Source: JAPUME01 sp964605715 (GTDB lineage: Bacteria > Acidobacteriota > Terriglobia > UBA7540 > JAPUME01). Taken from it: DNA of 36,740 nucleotides. The position numbers and the translations under genes are program-made. The stretch spans positions 1-36,740 of the forward strand of contig CAZSDV010000016.1 of assembly GCA_964605715.1 (NCBI GenBank). Reading direction: 5' to 3'. The notes under the pieces are model-generated. The model was not told the origin of the DNA, did not search any database, and saw nothing but the letters and a program-made list of their open reading frames with translations. Below are positions 26,615 through 34,965 of the stretch, piece after piece; positions within the stretch are counted from its first letter, which is position 1, and every line of letters starts with the position of its first letter.

Positions 26615-27873
26615 GCCCCCAAGGAGTTACCAAGAGTGGAAATGCACCCGCAATTAAACTATCGATGCCCAACTTTAAATTGGCTCGCCAAAAGGTCTTG
26701 GATGAGCTAGGTAAAGGTTCACCCTCAGCTAAAATTGAAATTATTCCTCTCTGCAATGCTCTGGGCCGGGTTTTAGGAGAGGAGGTCTTTGCAGACCGCG
26801 ATTACCCTCCCTTCAGGCGGGCTACCCGAGATGGATTTGCAGTTCGTGCATCTGACCTGGCACCCCCTCCCTCCTTACTTAGAATCCGAGGGGAAGTAAA
26901 AGCAGGCACTTGGTTTGAGGGTGAAATTGGTCCCGGTGAATGCGTTGGAATAATGACTGGCGCTCCAGTCCCAGAAGGAGCTGATGCAGTTGTTATGATC
27001 GAGCACAGCCGAATTATTGGCAGTCAAGTTCAAATTGAACGTGTTTTAGGGCCTGGGGAAAATATTGTCCCCAAGGGAGCTGAAGGGGAAAAAGGTGAGT
27101 CCATTCTTTCGGCTGGCCGAACATTAAGGCCCAGCGAAATTGGTCTTCTGGCCTTAGTCGGTAAATCCAATATCAGAGTTTCACCCAAATTGCGAGTTGC
27201 TATATTGCCAACCGGAGATGAAGTGGTCCCCCTAGAACAAAAGCCTCAATGGTTCCAAATTCGGAATAGTAATGCGGCAACAATATCCGCACAGGTAGAA
27301 TCAGCAGGAGGAATTCCAGTTCCACTCAAAATTGCGCCAGACCAATACAAACCTCTCCGCACCCTAATAGAAGAAGGTTTAGAATCTGACCTTTTGGTTC
27401 TTTCGGGGGGAGTTTCAATGGGAAAATATGACATCGTAAAAAAAGTGCTAGAAGATTTGGGCAGTCAATTCTTTTTCACGAATGTCGCCATGAGCCCGGG
27501 AAAACCGTTGGTTTTTGGAGCTGTCCAAGGCCACCACTTTTTTGGCCTCCCAGGAAACCCAGTTTCAACTTTTGTCACATTTGAACTTTTTGTGCGGCCA
27601 GGAATAGAAGTTCTCTCTGGGGTGCCTCCAAAACCATTAAACCTGATGCGAGCATGCCTGGCCTCAGAAGTTCGTCTGAAAAAAAACTTCACAGGATTCT
27701 ACCCTGCTCGAGTATTCGAACAAAACGATAAACCCGTGGTAGAGTTAGTTAAATGGCAGGGATCAGGAGATCTTGTCGGGTTAGCCGCAGCCAATTGCTT
27801 TCTAGTTACGCAACCTGGTAAAAAAGGAATCCTCCCAGGAGATTGGGTAGATGTGCTACCTAGGGACTTTTAG
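26611..27873 (+). CDS. moeA: Molybdopterin molybdenumtransferase MoeA
   Basis: A 420-residue enzyme that inserts molybdate into adenylated molybdopterin, releasing mature Moco. DGFAVRASDL, MTGAPVPEGADAVVMIE, AILPTGDEVVP, LSGGVSMGKYD and FFGLPGNPVS are the usual MoeA blocks, in order. The ATG at 26611 overlaps the purA stop; a second ATG at 26665 (residue 19) would give a more typical N-terminus, and neither has a strong ribosome binding site. It is followed at once by moaC and moaB, forming a Moco block. MoaA, MoaD and MoaE are not in the window. Confidence 0.95.
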   Translation: MSPQGVTKSGNAPAIKLSMPNFKLARQKVLDELGKGSPSAKIEIIPLCNALGRVLGEEVFADRDYPPFRRATRDGFAVRASDLAPPPSLLRIRGEVKAGTWFEGEIGPGECVGIMTGAPVPEGADAVVMIEHSRIIGSQVQIERVLGPGENIVPKGAEGEKGESILSAGRTLRPSEIGLLALVGKSNIRVSPKLRVAILPTGDEVVPLEQKPQWFQIRNSNAATISAQVESAGGIPVPLKIAPDQYKPLRTLIEEGLESDLLVLSGGVSMGKYDIVKKVLEDLGSQFFFTNVAMSPGKPLVFGAVQGHHFFGLPGNPVSTFVTFELFVRPGIEVLSGVPPKPLNLMRACLASEVRLKKNFTGFYPARVFEQNDKPVVELVKWQGSGDLVGLAAANCFLVTQPGKKGILPGDWVDVLPRDF

Positions 27874-27877
27874 TAAT

Positions 27878-28351
27878 ATGGGGAAATTTTCACACTTCGA
27901 TAGATCCGGCCGTGTCCGCATGGTCGATGTTTCAGGGAAACCGGAAACTAAACGGCATGCAAAAGCCTCAGCTATAGTAGAAATGAAAAATTCCACCCTA
28001 ACAAAACTTCCACAAAATCCAAAAGGAGATCCCCTTGAAATTGCACGTATTGCTGGAATTGCAGCCGCCAAACGGACCTCAGAGCTGATTCCATTGTGCC
28101 ATTCCTTAAGATTAAGCCACGTTGATGTTCAATTAGAAAAATGTAAAGATGGGTTGCGGATATCATCGCTTGTCTCGTCTACAGGTCCTACTGGCGTTGA
28201 AATGGAAGCGCTAACTGCAGCCGCCGTGGCCGCTCTAACAGTTTACGACATGTGCAAGGGGGTTGACCGGGAAATTCGGATCACAGGCCTCCATCTCCAA
28301 GAAAAAAGTGGAGGAAAAAGTGGAACCTACAAGATTTCGTCTTCACCGTAA
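27878..28351 (+). CDS. moaC: Cyclic pyranopterin monophosphate synthase MoaC
   Basis: A 157-residue enzyme that converts the MoaA product to cyclic pyranopterin monophosphate, the first stable intermediate of Moco synthesis. MVDVSGKPETKRHAKA, LIPLCHSLRLS and VYDMCKGVD (catalytic Asp and Lys) are the family blocks. The frame is open from an ATG at 27851 that overlaps moeA, but the ATG at 27878 matches the start and length of known MoaC (161 in E. coli), with AGGGA about 11 bases upstream. It lies between moeA and moaB in the same operon. Confidence 0.95.
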   Translation: MGKFSHFDRSGRVRMVDVSGKPETKRHAKASAIVEMKNSTLTKLPQNPKGDPLEIARIAGIAAAKRTSELIPLCHSLRLSHVDVQLEKCKDGLRISSLVSSTGPTGVEMEALTAAAVAALTVYDMCKGVDREIRITGLHLQEKSGGKSGTYKISSSP

Positions 28352-28385
28352 AATACTGCAGCTTCGTCTTTTAAGTGGTTAGCCA

Positions 28386-28898
28386 ATGGACCACCCTCCA
28401 TCTTCCGCAATTTTGACTGTAAGTGATTCGGCTTTCCTAGGCAACCGAGAGGACCTTTCAGGAAAAATGGTTGCTCAGATCCTTGAAAAAAACGGGTTTC
28501 GAGTTCTAGCGAAACTGGTTGTCCCAGATGAACTTGGCGCAATCAAGAAATATTTAACTGAGTGGTTTGAAAAACCAGATATAGACCTAATCCTGACCAC
28601 CGGTGGAACAGGAGTTGGACCCCGGGACGTCACACCAGAGGCAACAGCCCCGCTGCTAGAGAGAGAAATTCCAGGATTAGCTGAATTAATGCGTGCGGAA
28701 GGAATCAAAAAAACCAGACGGGCCGCTCTTTCCCGTGGCCTGGCAGGGGTTAGGAAAGGAAAACTTATCATCAACCTCCCAGGAAGCCCGCGTGGAGCCC
28801 GCGAGTCTCTAGAAAGCATATTAAATTTAATCCCACATGCCATTGATATAATTAAAGGAAATACATATCACGCGGGTNNNNNNNNNNCAGAAGGTTAG
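28386..28898 (+). CDS. moaB: MoaB/MogA-type molybdopterin adenylyltransferase, 3' end interrupted by an assembly gap
   Basis: About 164 readable residues, then ten N (28878-28887). The protein adenylylates molybdopterin before MoeA inserts molybdenum. LTTGGTGVGPRDVTPEAT is the nucleotide-binding signature and NLPGSPRGARESLE the second conserved block. MoaB and MogA share this core and cannot be safely told apart here. The reading frame appears to reach a TAG at 28896-28898 if the gap is taken at face value, but the true gap length is unknown, so the last few residues and the stop are uncertain. The length already matches the family, so little is missing. Confidence 0.88.
   Translation: MDHPPSSAILTVSDSAFLGNREDLSGKMVAQILEKNGFRVLAKLVVPDELGAIKKYLTEWFEKPDIDLILTTGGTGVGPRDVTPEATAPLLEREIPGLAELMRAEGIKKTRRAALSRGLAGVRKGKLIINLPGSPRGARESLESILNLIPHAIDIIKGNTYHAGXXXXEG
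28878..28887. other. Assembly gap (10 N)
   Basis: Ten unknown bases lie between the end of moaB and nuoB. Ten N is a conventional spacer in scaffolding, so the real distance may be different. The moaB-nuoB adjacency therefore rests on scaffolding, not on continuous sequence. Confidence 0.99.
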
Positions 28899-28938
28899 AA
28901 GAAACCTATTTTTGCAACATGGCACTAACCGGGCCCTT

Positions 28939-29463
28939 ATGGCAAAATATTTACAGATGGAGACGATTAAAAGTTCGGAGTTCGGTGGAACGGAAAGCTT
29001 GATTTTTACGAAACTTGATCAGGCTGTCAACTGGGCCAGAAAATCCTCACTCTGGCCGATGACCTTTGGGCTTGCGTGTTGCGCAATTGAAATGATGTCG
29101 ATGTCAGCTTCGCGATTTGACATCGCTCGGTTTGGCGCAGAAGTTTTTCGAGGCTCACCCCGCCAGGCTGACCTGATGATCATTGCCGGCCGCGTTTCCC
29201 AAAAAATGGCTCCAGTTATTAAAACACTTCACGACCAAATGCCAGAGCCAAAATGGGTTATCTCTATGGGGGCCTGTGCAACCTCTGGTGGAGTTTTCAA
29301 TAATTATGCAGTTGTACAGAGTGTAAATCAGGTTATTCCGGTTGACGTGTATGTCCCTGGGTGTCCACCCCGCCCCGAACAGCTTCTGCATGCAATACTG
29401 ATGCTCCAAAAAAAAATACAGAGTGAGCGGGGCAGCTTTAAGCGTGCACTTGGCCTTACTTAG
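28939..29463 (+). CDS. nuoB: NADH-quinone oxidoreductase subunit B
   Basis: About 174 residues; this peripheral-arm subunit of complex I binds iron-sulfur cluster N2, the last cluster before quinone. All four ligand cysteines are present: FGLACCAIEM (tandem pair, residues 47-48), MGACATSGG (113) and VPGCPPRPE (142). The frame is open from a TTG at 28912 with possible starts at 28939 and 28957; the length and N-terminus of known homologues favour 28939. No nuoC, nuoD or nuoA is adjacent; nuoA is 6.3 kb away on the other strand. The region just upstream is the assembly gap. Confidence 0.94.
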   Translation: MAKYLQMETIKSSEFGGTESLIFTKLDQAVNWARKSSLWPMTFGLACCAIEMMSMSASRFDIARFGAEVFRGSPRQADLMIIAGRVSQKMAPVIKTLHDQMPEPKWVISMGACATSGGVFNNYAVVQSVNQVIPVDVYVPGCPPRPEQLLHAILMLQKKIQSERGSFKRALGLT

Positions 29464-29547
29464 TAATCCACTTGCATAATTTCAAGTCCCGATCTAATCG
29501 CCCGCGCTCCCCCTTGTGTCCGAGCCAACAACTTATAGACATTCTTT

Positions 29548-30630
29548 TTAGGTCCTAAAATAAAAGGGGAGCTCTGACACCTCAACAGATATTTTTCCAT
29601 CTTTTAAGGCCAGTAAGGTTCCAGCCTCTGCAACCTCACGCCGAAGGTATCCAAGTGCAATCGTTTTGCAAAGAGTGGGAGCAAAACAGGAACTAGTAAC
29701 CTCACCTACCTCTTTTCCTTGATGCACCAACTTTTCCTCTGGTAATGGAGGTTGGGCGTCGTCAATTAACAGACCAACCAGTCTCCAATTTACATTCCCT
29801 CGACTTCGGGCCCTTTCCACAATTTCCTGACCAAGATAACAACCTTTAGTAAAATTTAATGCGCTCAAGACTCCAGCCTCAAGAGGCAAAGTATCCTCAT
29901 AAAGATCATTGCCATACGAGGGGATGCCGGCCTCGATACGGAGGGATTCCATGGCCCTTGAACCAATGGGCTGGGTATCGTAGGTAGGGGCTTGTCCACA
30001 AGCAGCTCCCCAGAGACCCATCATTCCCTTCGGAGGGATCCAAACTTCGTACCCCTCTTCCCCACTGGTCTGATTTCTTACAACCCGAATTGGAAATCCA
30101 GCAAAATTTGAAATAAAGTGATCAAAAAGATCCATCTCCGGAATATCTATATGGAGGGTTTTTGCAAGTAAGGGGCGTGCACAAGGACCCTGAAAGGAGA
30201 TTGCAGCGAGTTTTACGGTTTCCAGCTCAACCTGATCAGCAATAATGTACTGATTAAGAGATTTTTGGACCTTCTCGTTAAGATCGTAATCTAGGTCAAT
30301 AAATAAACATTCCTCATCAGCATAAATTTTCAGGTCAGCTTGAATTTTCCCCTGTACATTAAGAAGTAAAGCATAGATTCCTTTTCGAGGATGGAGGTTG
30401 GACACATCATTTGTGACCATGCCGTTCAAAAAACGGACCCGATCCTCGCCTTTAACAGTGAACTTTGCACGAAAGGAAAAATCCAGAATTCCTGAAGACT
30501 CTCTTACTGCACGATGCTCAGCTGCAGGGTCAGAAAATTGGGTAGGAACTAGACCTCCGTGATATTCCCCAAGGTCTGCACCTTGAGTAAGATGGTAATC
30601 AGCGAGCGGGCTCCGCACAACATCTGGCAT
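29548..30630 (-). CDS. ygfZ: YgfZ/GcvT-like folate-binding protein
   Basis: A 360-residue tetrahydrofolate-binding protein that supports assembly or repair of certain iron-sulfur enzymes, such as MiaB in E. coli. The diagnostic motif KGCYLGQEIVERA is present, with the conserved cysteine. The N-terminal half (REEDRVRFLNGMVTND-like, here GEDRVRFLNGMVTND) matches the GcvT-type fold. It converges on nuoB with 84 bases between stops and is 4 bases downstream of the CopD-like gene, so those two are co-transcribed. Confidence 0.93.
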   Translation of the reverse strand: MPDVVRSPLADYHLTQGADLGEYHGGLVPTQFSDPAAEHRAVRESSGILDFSFRAKFTVKGEDRVRFLNGMVTNDVSNLHPRKGIYALLLNVQGKIQADLKIYADEECLFIDLDYDLNEKVQKSLNQYIIADQVELETVKLAAISFQGPCARPLLAKTLHIDIPEMDLFDHFISNFAGFPIRVVRNQTSGEEGYEVWIPPKGMMGLWGAACGQAPTYDTQPIGSRAMESLRIEAGIPSYGNDLYEDTLPLEAGVLSALNFTKGCYLGQEIVERARSRGNVNWRLVGLLIDDAQPPLPEEKLVHQGKEVGEVTSSCFAPTLCKTIALGYLRREVAEAGTLLALKDGKISVEVSELPFYFRT

Positions 30631-30634
30631 TAAC

Positions 30635-31075
30635 TCACCCTCCTCGACGCAAGTAGGCAGATATCAAAATTACAACGAGGGCAACGGAAAATGTAATTGA
30701 AAGCCACATTTGTCGTTTCTGCCGAAGCCAGTCAAAGATAGATAAAGGGATATTCAATCCCAAGGAGAAAAAAAAGACAACAAACGCTAAAAAAATCTTC
30801 ACGATGAGCCATTTCCAGTAGATTCCCCAAGGGCGCTCCCACGCATGGGCATGAATGTTGTAGAGGCCAGAGGTAATCAGCATTAACACGACACCCCAAA
30901 CTACATACTGGTACTTGCGAGAAACTCTTTTTAAAAGGAGATCTCTTTGGCTAGGTTCGAGATCTCGACTTGCAGGGATTAAGATCATATGAATAAATCC
31001 CAGACCACCAATTCCCACAACTGCAGCAACCAAATGAATCCATTGCATCAGAACCGACATCATCCCCACCCTCAA
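30635..31075 (-). CDS. CopD-like four-helix membrane protein
   Basis: A 146-residue inner-membrane protein with four hydrophobic helices. The first (QWIHLVAAVVGIGGLGF) carries a histidine, and SGLYNIHAHAW near residue 80 has two more. This pattern resembles the CopD/HemJ-like superfamily, where helix histidines may bind haem or copper, but the assignment is tentative. ATGs at residues 1, 5 and 6 are all possible starts. It is almost overlapping with ygfZ. MsrP lies 164 bases upstream on the same strand and lacks its usual MsrQ partner, so a role as an electron donor is conceivable but unproven. Confidence 0.75.
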   Translation of the reverse strand: MRVGMMSVLMQWIHLVAAVVGIGGLGFIHMILIPASRDLEPSQRDLLLKRVSRKYQYVVWGVVLMLITSGLYNIHAHAWERPWGIYWKWLIVKIFLAFVVFFFSLGLNIPLSIFDWLRQKRQMWLSITFSVALVVILISAYLRRGG

Positions 31076-31239
31076 ATTTAGTTTTGGATAAAAATATCCC
31101 TGATCTGCCTAAATTACTAAAAAATAGGTTCTCGGAAATCTATATTAAATGAAAACACGGTACGTGACTAACATAGGCCGACCGGTAGAAGCTATAAATT
31201 AGAAGGATTCTAAGGGCCCATGTTGTCTGGACATTAAAA

Positions 31240-32190
31240 CTATCTATAAAGACTCGCCACGTAATCCTGGTAACCGTTAAATGGCAGAGTCGGTATTCGC
31301 TCACCAGTCTCGACAACCCGCTCGCTCGCTTGCGACCACCGGGGGTGGGGCACCTTAGGATTGACATTAGCAACGAACCCATATTCATTCGGCACAGCTT
31401 GATTCCAAAAGGTTGGTGGACGCTTTCCAACAAACTCGAATCTAACAATAGACTTAATGCTCTTAAACCCATATTTCCAGGGAACAATTAATCGAATTGG
31501 AGCGCCATTCTGGTTTGGAAGGAAGCGCCCGTACATCCCAACAACCAACATCGTCAACTCATTCATGGCCTCCTCCATAGTCAACCCCTCGAAGTAGGGC
31601 CATGGATAATGGGGTTGGCTTCTCTGCCCCGGCGCCTCATCAGGCCGATCAAAAGTAATCATCCGCACAAACCGCGCTCTGGAAGTAGGTTTTGCCCAAT
31701 CAATAAATTTTCTCATCGGAAACCCAACCCATGGAATAACCATCGACCATGCTTCTACACACCGAAACCTATAGATGCGCTCCTCAAGTGTCATCTTTTG
31801 AATTAAATCATCTACGTCAAATGACAGAGGTCGTTCAACCATCCCCCCAACTTCTACTCGCCAAGGCCGGAATTTAAAATCCTTGGCAACATGCTTTACG
31901 GCTTGCTTGTCCAAAGAGAATTCATAAAAGTTGTTGTAGCTGGTCGCAACTTCATATTTGGTAACGGGGCGACCTGGTTGATATTTTGAATTGCGAAGGG
32001 AATTTAATTTCGAGAGATTGCTAATGGTGTCAACTCCCTTGGTGCCAGTAAGATAGGGAGATCCTAGCGTAGCACCCAGTCCGGCTACTCCAAGGGCGCT
32101 GCCAAGGAAACGGCGGCGATCACAATATACCTTCTCAGGAGTAACCTCCCGTTCTGGCAGCTCCCAACCTTTACGTTTACGAATCAACAC
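31240..32190 (-). CDS. msrP: Protein-methionine-sulfoxide reductase, molybdenum subunit MsrP (YedY)
   Basis: A 316-residue Tat-exported molybdoenzyme that repairs oxidised methionine in periplasmic proteins. The frame is open from 32235, but the GTG at 32190 is preferred: GGAGG sits 7 bases upstream, and the product then begins MLIRKRKGWELPE, as in known members. RRRFLGSALG at 25-34 is the Tat signal. FRCVEAWSMVIPW contains Cys144, the molybdenum ligand; GSRSQPHYPWPY-type (here GQRSQPHYPWPY) and PIRLIVPWKYGFK are further blocks. In E. coli the membrane haem protein MsrQ is its electron donor; no MsrQ gene is in the window. The moeA, moaC and moaB genes nearby supply its cofactor. Confidence 0.94.
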   Translation of the reverse strand: MLIRKRKGWELPEREVTPEKVYCDRRRFLGSALGVAGLGATLGSPYLTGTKGVDTISNLSKLNSLRNSKYQPGRPVTKYEVATSYNNFYEFSLDKQAVKHVAKDFKFRPWRVEVGGMVERPLSFDVDDLIQKMTLEERIYRFRCVEAWSMVIPWVGFPMRKFIDWAKPTSRARFVRMITFDRPDEAPGQRSQPHYPWPYFEGLTMEEAMNELTMLVVGMYGRFLPNQNGAPIRLIVPWKYGFKSIKSIVRFEFVGKRPPTFWNQAVPNEYGFVANVNPKVPHPRWSQASERVVETGERIPTLPFNGYQDYVASLYR

Positions 32191-32343
32191 CTTGATTCCT
32201 CCAACTTTGACAGAGTACCCGCCCCATGTTACCATCCTCGCGTTTTACAACATAGCTGAATCTGGCCTATGATTGGTGAAGCGCGCGCTAGCTGGACATT
32301 ACTCTTGTAGCGCTGCTCTATTGTTAAAATAAGTGCATATCAA

Positions 32344-32625
32344 ATGGTAAAAACTAAAAAATCATCACTGTTGAAAACTATATCGTTAGGCCTACTGCTA
32401 ACGCTGAGCTTCGTCACTGGACTAAGATTAACTCATGATCATGTGCACCACGGTGCACCGTCTTGCACTATCTGTCAAACAGACACTCTCCAGGTTATTT
32501 CTCCCCCTGTTAGTCAGGCAATTTGGAAGACACACTTTATCAGCCACGTGACCTACATGACAGAAGCTATCCCACACATCAGGCTTTTATGCACACCTAC
32601 ACCTTCTCGCGCCCCGCCAAATTAA
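32344..32625 (+). CDS. Small exported His/Cys-rich protein, probably metal-related
   Basis: A 93-residue protein with a lysine-rich start and a hydrophobic helix (residues 10-28), so exported or membrane-anchored. HDHVHH (31-36) and CTIC (41-44) follow at once and look like a metal-binding patch. No ribosome binding site is obvious before the ATG. It lies 79 bases upstream of the TonB receptor on the same strand. Short proteins with this layout (DUF2946-like) often accompany outer-membrane metal receptors; the family assignment is tentative. A periplasmic metal carrier is the simplest guess. Confidence 0.65.
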   Translation: MVKTKKSSLLKTISLGLLLTLSFVTGLRLTHDHVHHGAPSCTICQTDTLQVISPPVSQAIWKTHFISHVTYMTEAIPHIRLLCTPTPSRAPPN

Positions 32626-32704
32626 CCCAACCAGCATTTCTTGAAACCCAAATACATAGATGCAGGAAATAGGCTGCTAAATTCTATCTGGTTGGAAATT
32701 ACTT

Positions 32705-34891
32705 ATGCGTTCAATATTCTGTTTCTCTTACTTTTTAGTCTCTCTAATGATTCCCAGTGTGTTATCTGGTCAAGTAACTGGAAGCGTGGCAGGAAAAGTA
32801 ACCCTAAGGTTAGGAGGAAGCCCTCTTGCTAATTCTACTATTTCCATTATAGAACTGGGACGCGATACACATTCAAACGCAAATGGTAAGTATAAATTTA
32901 TAAACATTACACCTGGAATTTACAACATTAGAGCCCACCGACATGACATGACATCCAAGCCACAGGAGGTGAAAATAACTGCAGGAGTAACTGCTAAATT
33001 AAATTTTGAACTTAACCTTTCTACAATCAATGAAGAAATCACTATTACTGCTTCTGCAAAAGAGGAAACTAGCTTCTCATCCTTCAGGACCACGGCAACG
33101 CTATCTTCAATTCAGCTCTCAGAGAATGTTGCAGAGAATATTGGCGATGCACTTTCAGGCCAGGCTGGGATATCCAAAACCGGCAGTGGGCCTGGTTCTA
33201 CTCTACCGGTAATCCGTGGACTATCTGGAGAACGTGTGTTGATTCTTCAAGACGGAATTCGAACTGGTACACTTTCTAGTACTTCTGAACATCATGGAGA
33301 GCCCATTAATCCAGCAGATCTCGAGCGGCTAGAAGTGGTTAGAGGACCAGCAACGCTCCTTTACGGGTCAAGTGCACTTGGAGGAGTGGTGAATGCCTTT
33401 ACAGACCACCACCAAATCCACAAACATCAACATCCTGGGTTTCGAGGAAGGATTTCGGGTGTAGGCGGCTCCGCTAATGCTCAAGGGGGGTTGAACGGAG
33501 AAATTGAATACGGCTCAGGCCCCTGGATAACCGAACTTTCAGGTAGTGCCAGGCGACTGGGGAATTACAATACGCCGATCGGCCCAATAAAAAATTCCAG
33601 TTCCGAGCTAACATCAACCTCGGCCCTGGTCGGCTGGTACAAAGAAAAGAGATTTGCAAGTTTATCGTATGGCTATCAAGATGGAAAATACGGAATCCCT
33701 TTTCATAGGCATGAAAATGAGGATGAAGATCATAAGGTTAGCCTTAATTTTCAGAGATCGAGTGTACGATTCACCGGAGGATTGCGAGGTTTAAACAATT
33801 TTTTCCAATCATTTCAGCTTACCTTTAACTACACCGACTGGAAGCAAACCGAAGAAGAGGAAAACGTCAATCATACTGGCCTAATAAACCGTCAATTCAT
33901 CTACAAGGGGATGCTTGAGCAAAGATCTCAAGGGCCACTTTCTGGACGCCTAGGATTTTGGGGTACAAAACGTAAACTTACCTCTACAGGAATAGAATAT
34001 TCTATTCCTCCAGCTGCACATGATGGAGTTGCGCTTTTTGCTTACGAAGAACTTGATTTTAGGAATTTTCGACTTCAGTTTGGGGCGCGAATTGAACACA
34101 ACGCTTATAGCCCTCGTGGGCTTGCCAAGCGCTCATACACTGGAGCTTCCTACTCTGCAGGAATTCGAATGCGCATGAACTCCAACACCGCTTTAGTTGC
34201 TAGTCTTAGCAATTCTTACCGTGCTCCGTCACTAGAAGAACTCTTTAGTTACGGCCCGCATGAGGGTTCGGGTATCTTTGAAGTAGGTAATCCGGACTTA
34301 AAACAAGAAGTTGGAAAAGGGGTGGAGGTTTCGCTTCGCCATCAATCCCACGCAATACAAGGAGAATTGAATGTCTTCCATTATAAAATCAACAATTTTA
34401 TCTTTCTCGCTCCTACTGAAGAAACCATAGGAAATATACTGGCTGCTAGACACCTCCAAGAAGACAGTCGCTTTCTGGGGGGCGAGGCTCTAGTAGGAAT
34501 CCGCCTCCATTCGAATGCCCAAATAAATCTAGGATTAGATTCTGTTAATGCAAAATTAGTCTTGAGTAACGCTTACTTACCAAGAATCCCTCCCCTAAGC
34601 GGGCGAGTAGCTCTCATGCTGTACCATGGGAACTTTAATATAAAGCCTGAGGTAGTTCTTGCATCTAATCAAGAGCACCTTTACTTAACAGAGACACCCA
34701 CCGCTGGCCATGCAGTGGTTAACATAAAGGCTTCTTATGCAATATACCGACCTCAACTAAACCATTTTTTTTCAATAAATGCTTTTAATCTAGGCAACCG
34801 CCTATACCGAAACCACCTCTCTTTTATCAAAAATATAGCCCCGGAAATTGGAAGAGGGATCCGATTTAACTATTCTGTTCGTTTCTTCTAG
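32705..34891 (+). CDS. TonB-dependent receptor, ZnuD-like, probable metal uptake
   Basis: A 728-residue outer-membrane receptor. Residues 1-22 are a signal peptide. Residues about 24-110 form a carboxypeptidase-regulatory-like domain (GKVTLRLGGSPLANSTISI). The plug domain (about 120-245) carries PVIRGLSGERVLILQDG and VVRGPATLLYGSSALGGVVN; a 22-strand barrel is expected after it. His-rich stretches DHHQIHKHQH (234-243) and HRHENEDEDHK (334-344) resemble the metal-binding loops of the zinc receptor ZnuD. EHHGEP at 195-200 adds two more. The C-terminus ends in Phe (YSVRFF), as needed for barrel insertion. Zinc or another divalent metal is the likely substrate; the sequence cannot say which. It follows the small His/Cys protein. 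Confidence 0.9.
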   Translation: MRSIFCFSYFLVSLMIPSVLSGQVTGSVAGKVTLRLGGSPLANSTISIIELGRDTHSNANGKYKFINITPGIYNIRAHRHDMTSKPQEVKITAGVTAKLNFELNLSTINEEITITASAKEETSFSSFRTTATLSSIQLSENVAENIGDALSGQAGISKTGSGPGSTLPVIRGLSGERVLILQDGIRTGTLSSTSEHHGEPINPADLERLEVVRGPATLLYGSSALGGVVNAFTDHHQIHKHQHPGFRGRISGVGGSANAQGGLNGEIEYGSGPWITELSGSARRLGNYNTPIGPIKNSSSELTSTSALVGWYKEKRFASLSYGYQDGKYGIPFHRHENEDEDHKVSLNFQRSSVRFTGGLRGLNNFFQSFQLTFNYTDWKQTEEEENVNHTGLINRQFIYKGMLEQRSQGPLSGRLGFWGTKRKLTSTGIEYSIPPAAHDGVALFAYEELDFRNFRLQFGARIEHNAYSPRGLAKRSYTGASYSAGIRMRMNSNTALVASLSNSYRAPSLEELFSYGPHEGSGIFEVGNPDLKQEVGKGVEVSLRHQSHAIQGELNVFHYKINNFIFLAPTEETIGNILAARHLQEDSRFLGGEALVGIRLHSNAQINLGLDSVNAKLVLSNAYLPRIPPLSGRVALMLYHGNFNIKPEVVLASNQEHLYLTETPTAGHAVVNIKASYAIYRPQLNHFFSINAFNLGNRLYRNHLSFIKNIAPEIGRGIRFNYSVRFF

Positions 34892-34965
34892 CACGAATAT
34901 CAGGGATCAAATTAATAAATTAAGGTAAGGTTATACTGAGGACGAACGCCAAAATACTCTGACCT

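Noticed and set aside
27851..27878. Longer moaC start at 27851
   Set aside because: It would overlap moeA by 23 bases and add nine residues absent from typical MoaC; the ATG at 27878 fits family length better.
31140..31487. 115-codon minus-strand frame overlapping the 3' end of msrP
   Set aside because: It lies in another frame of a well-supported gene, has no recognisable motif and no ribosome binding site.
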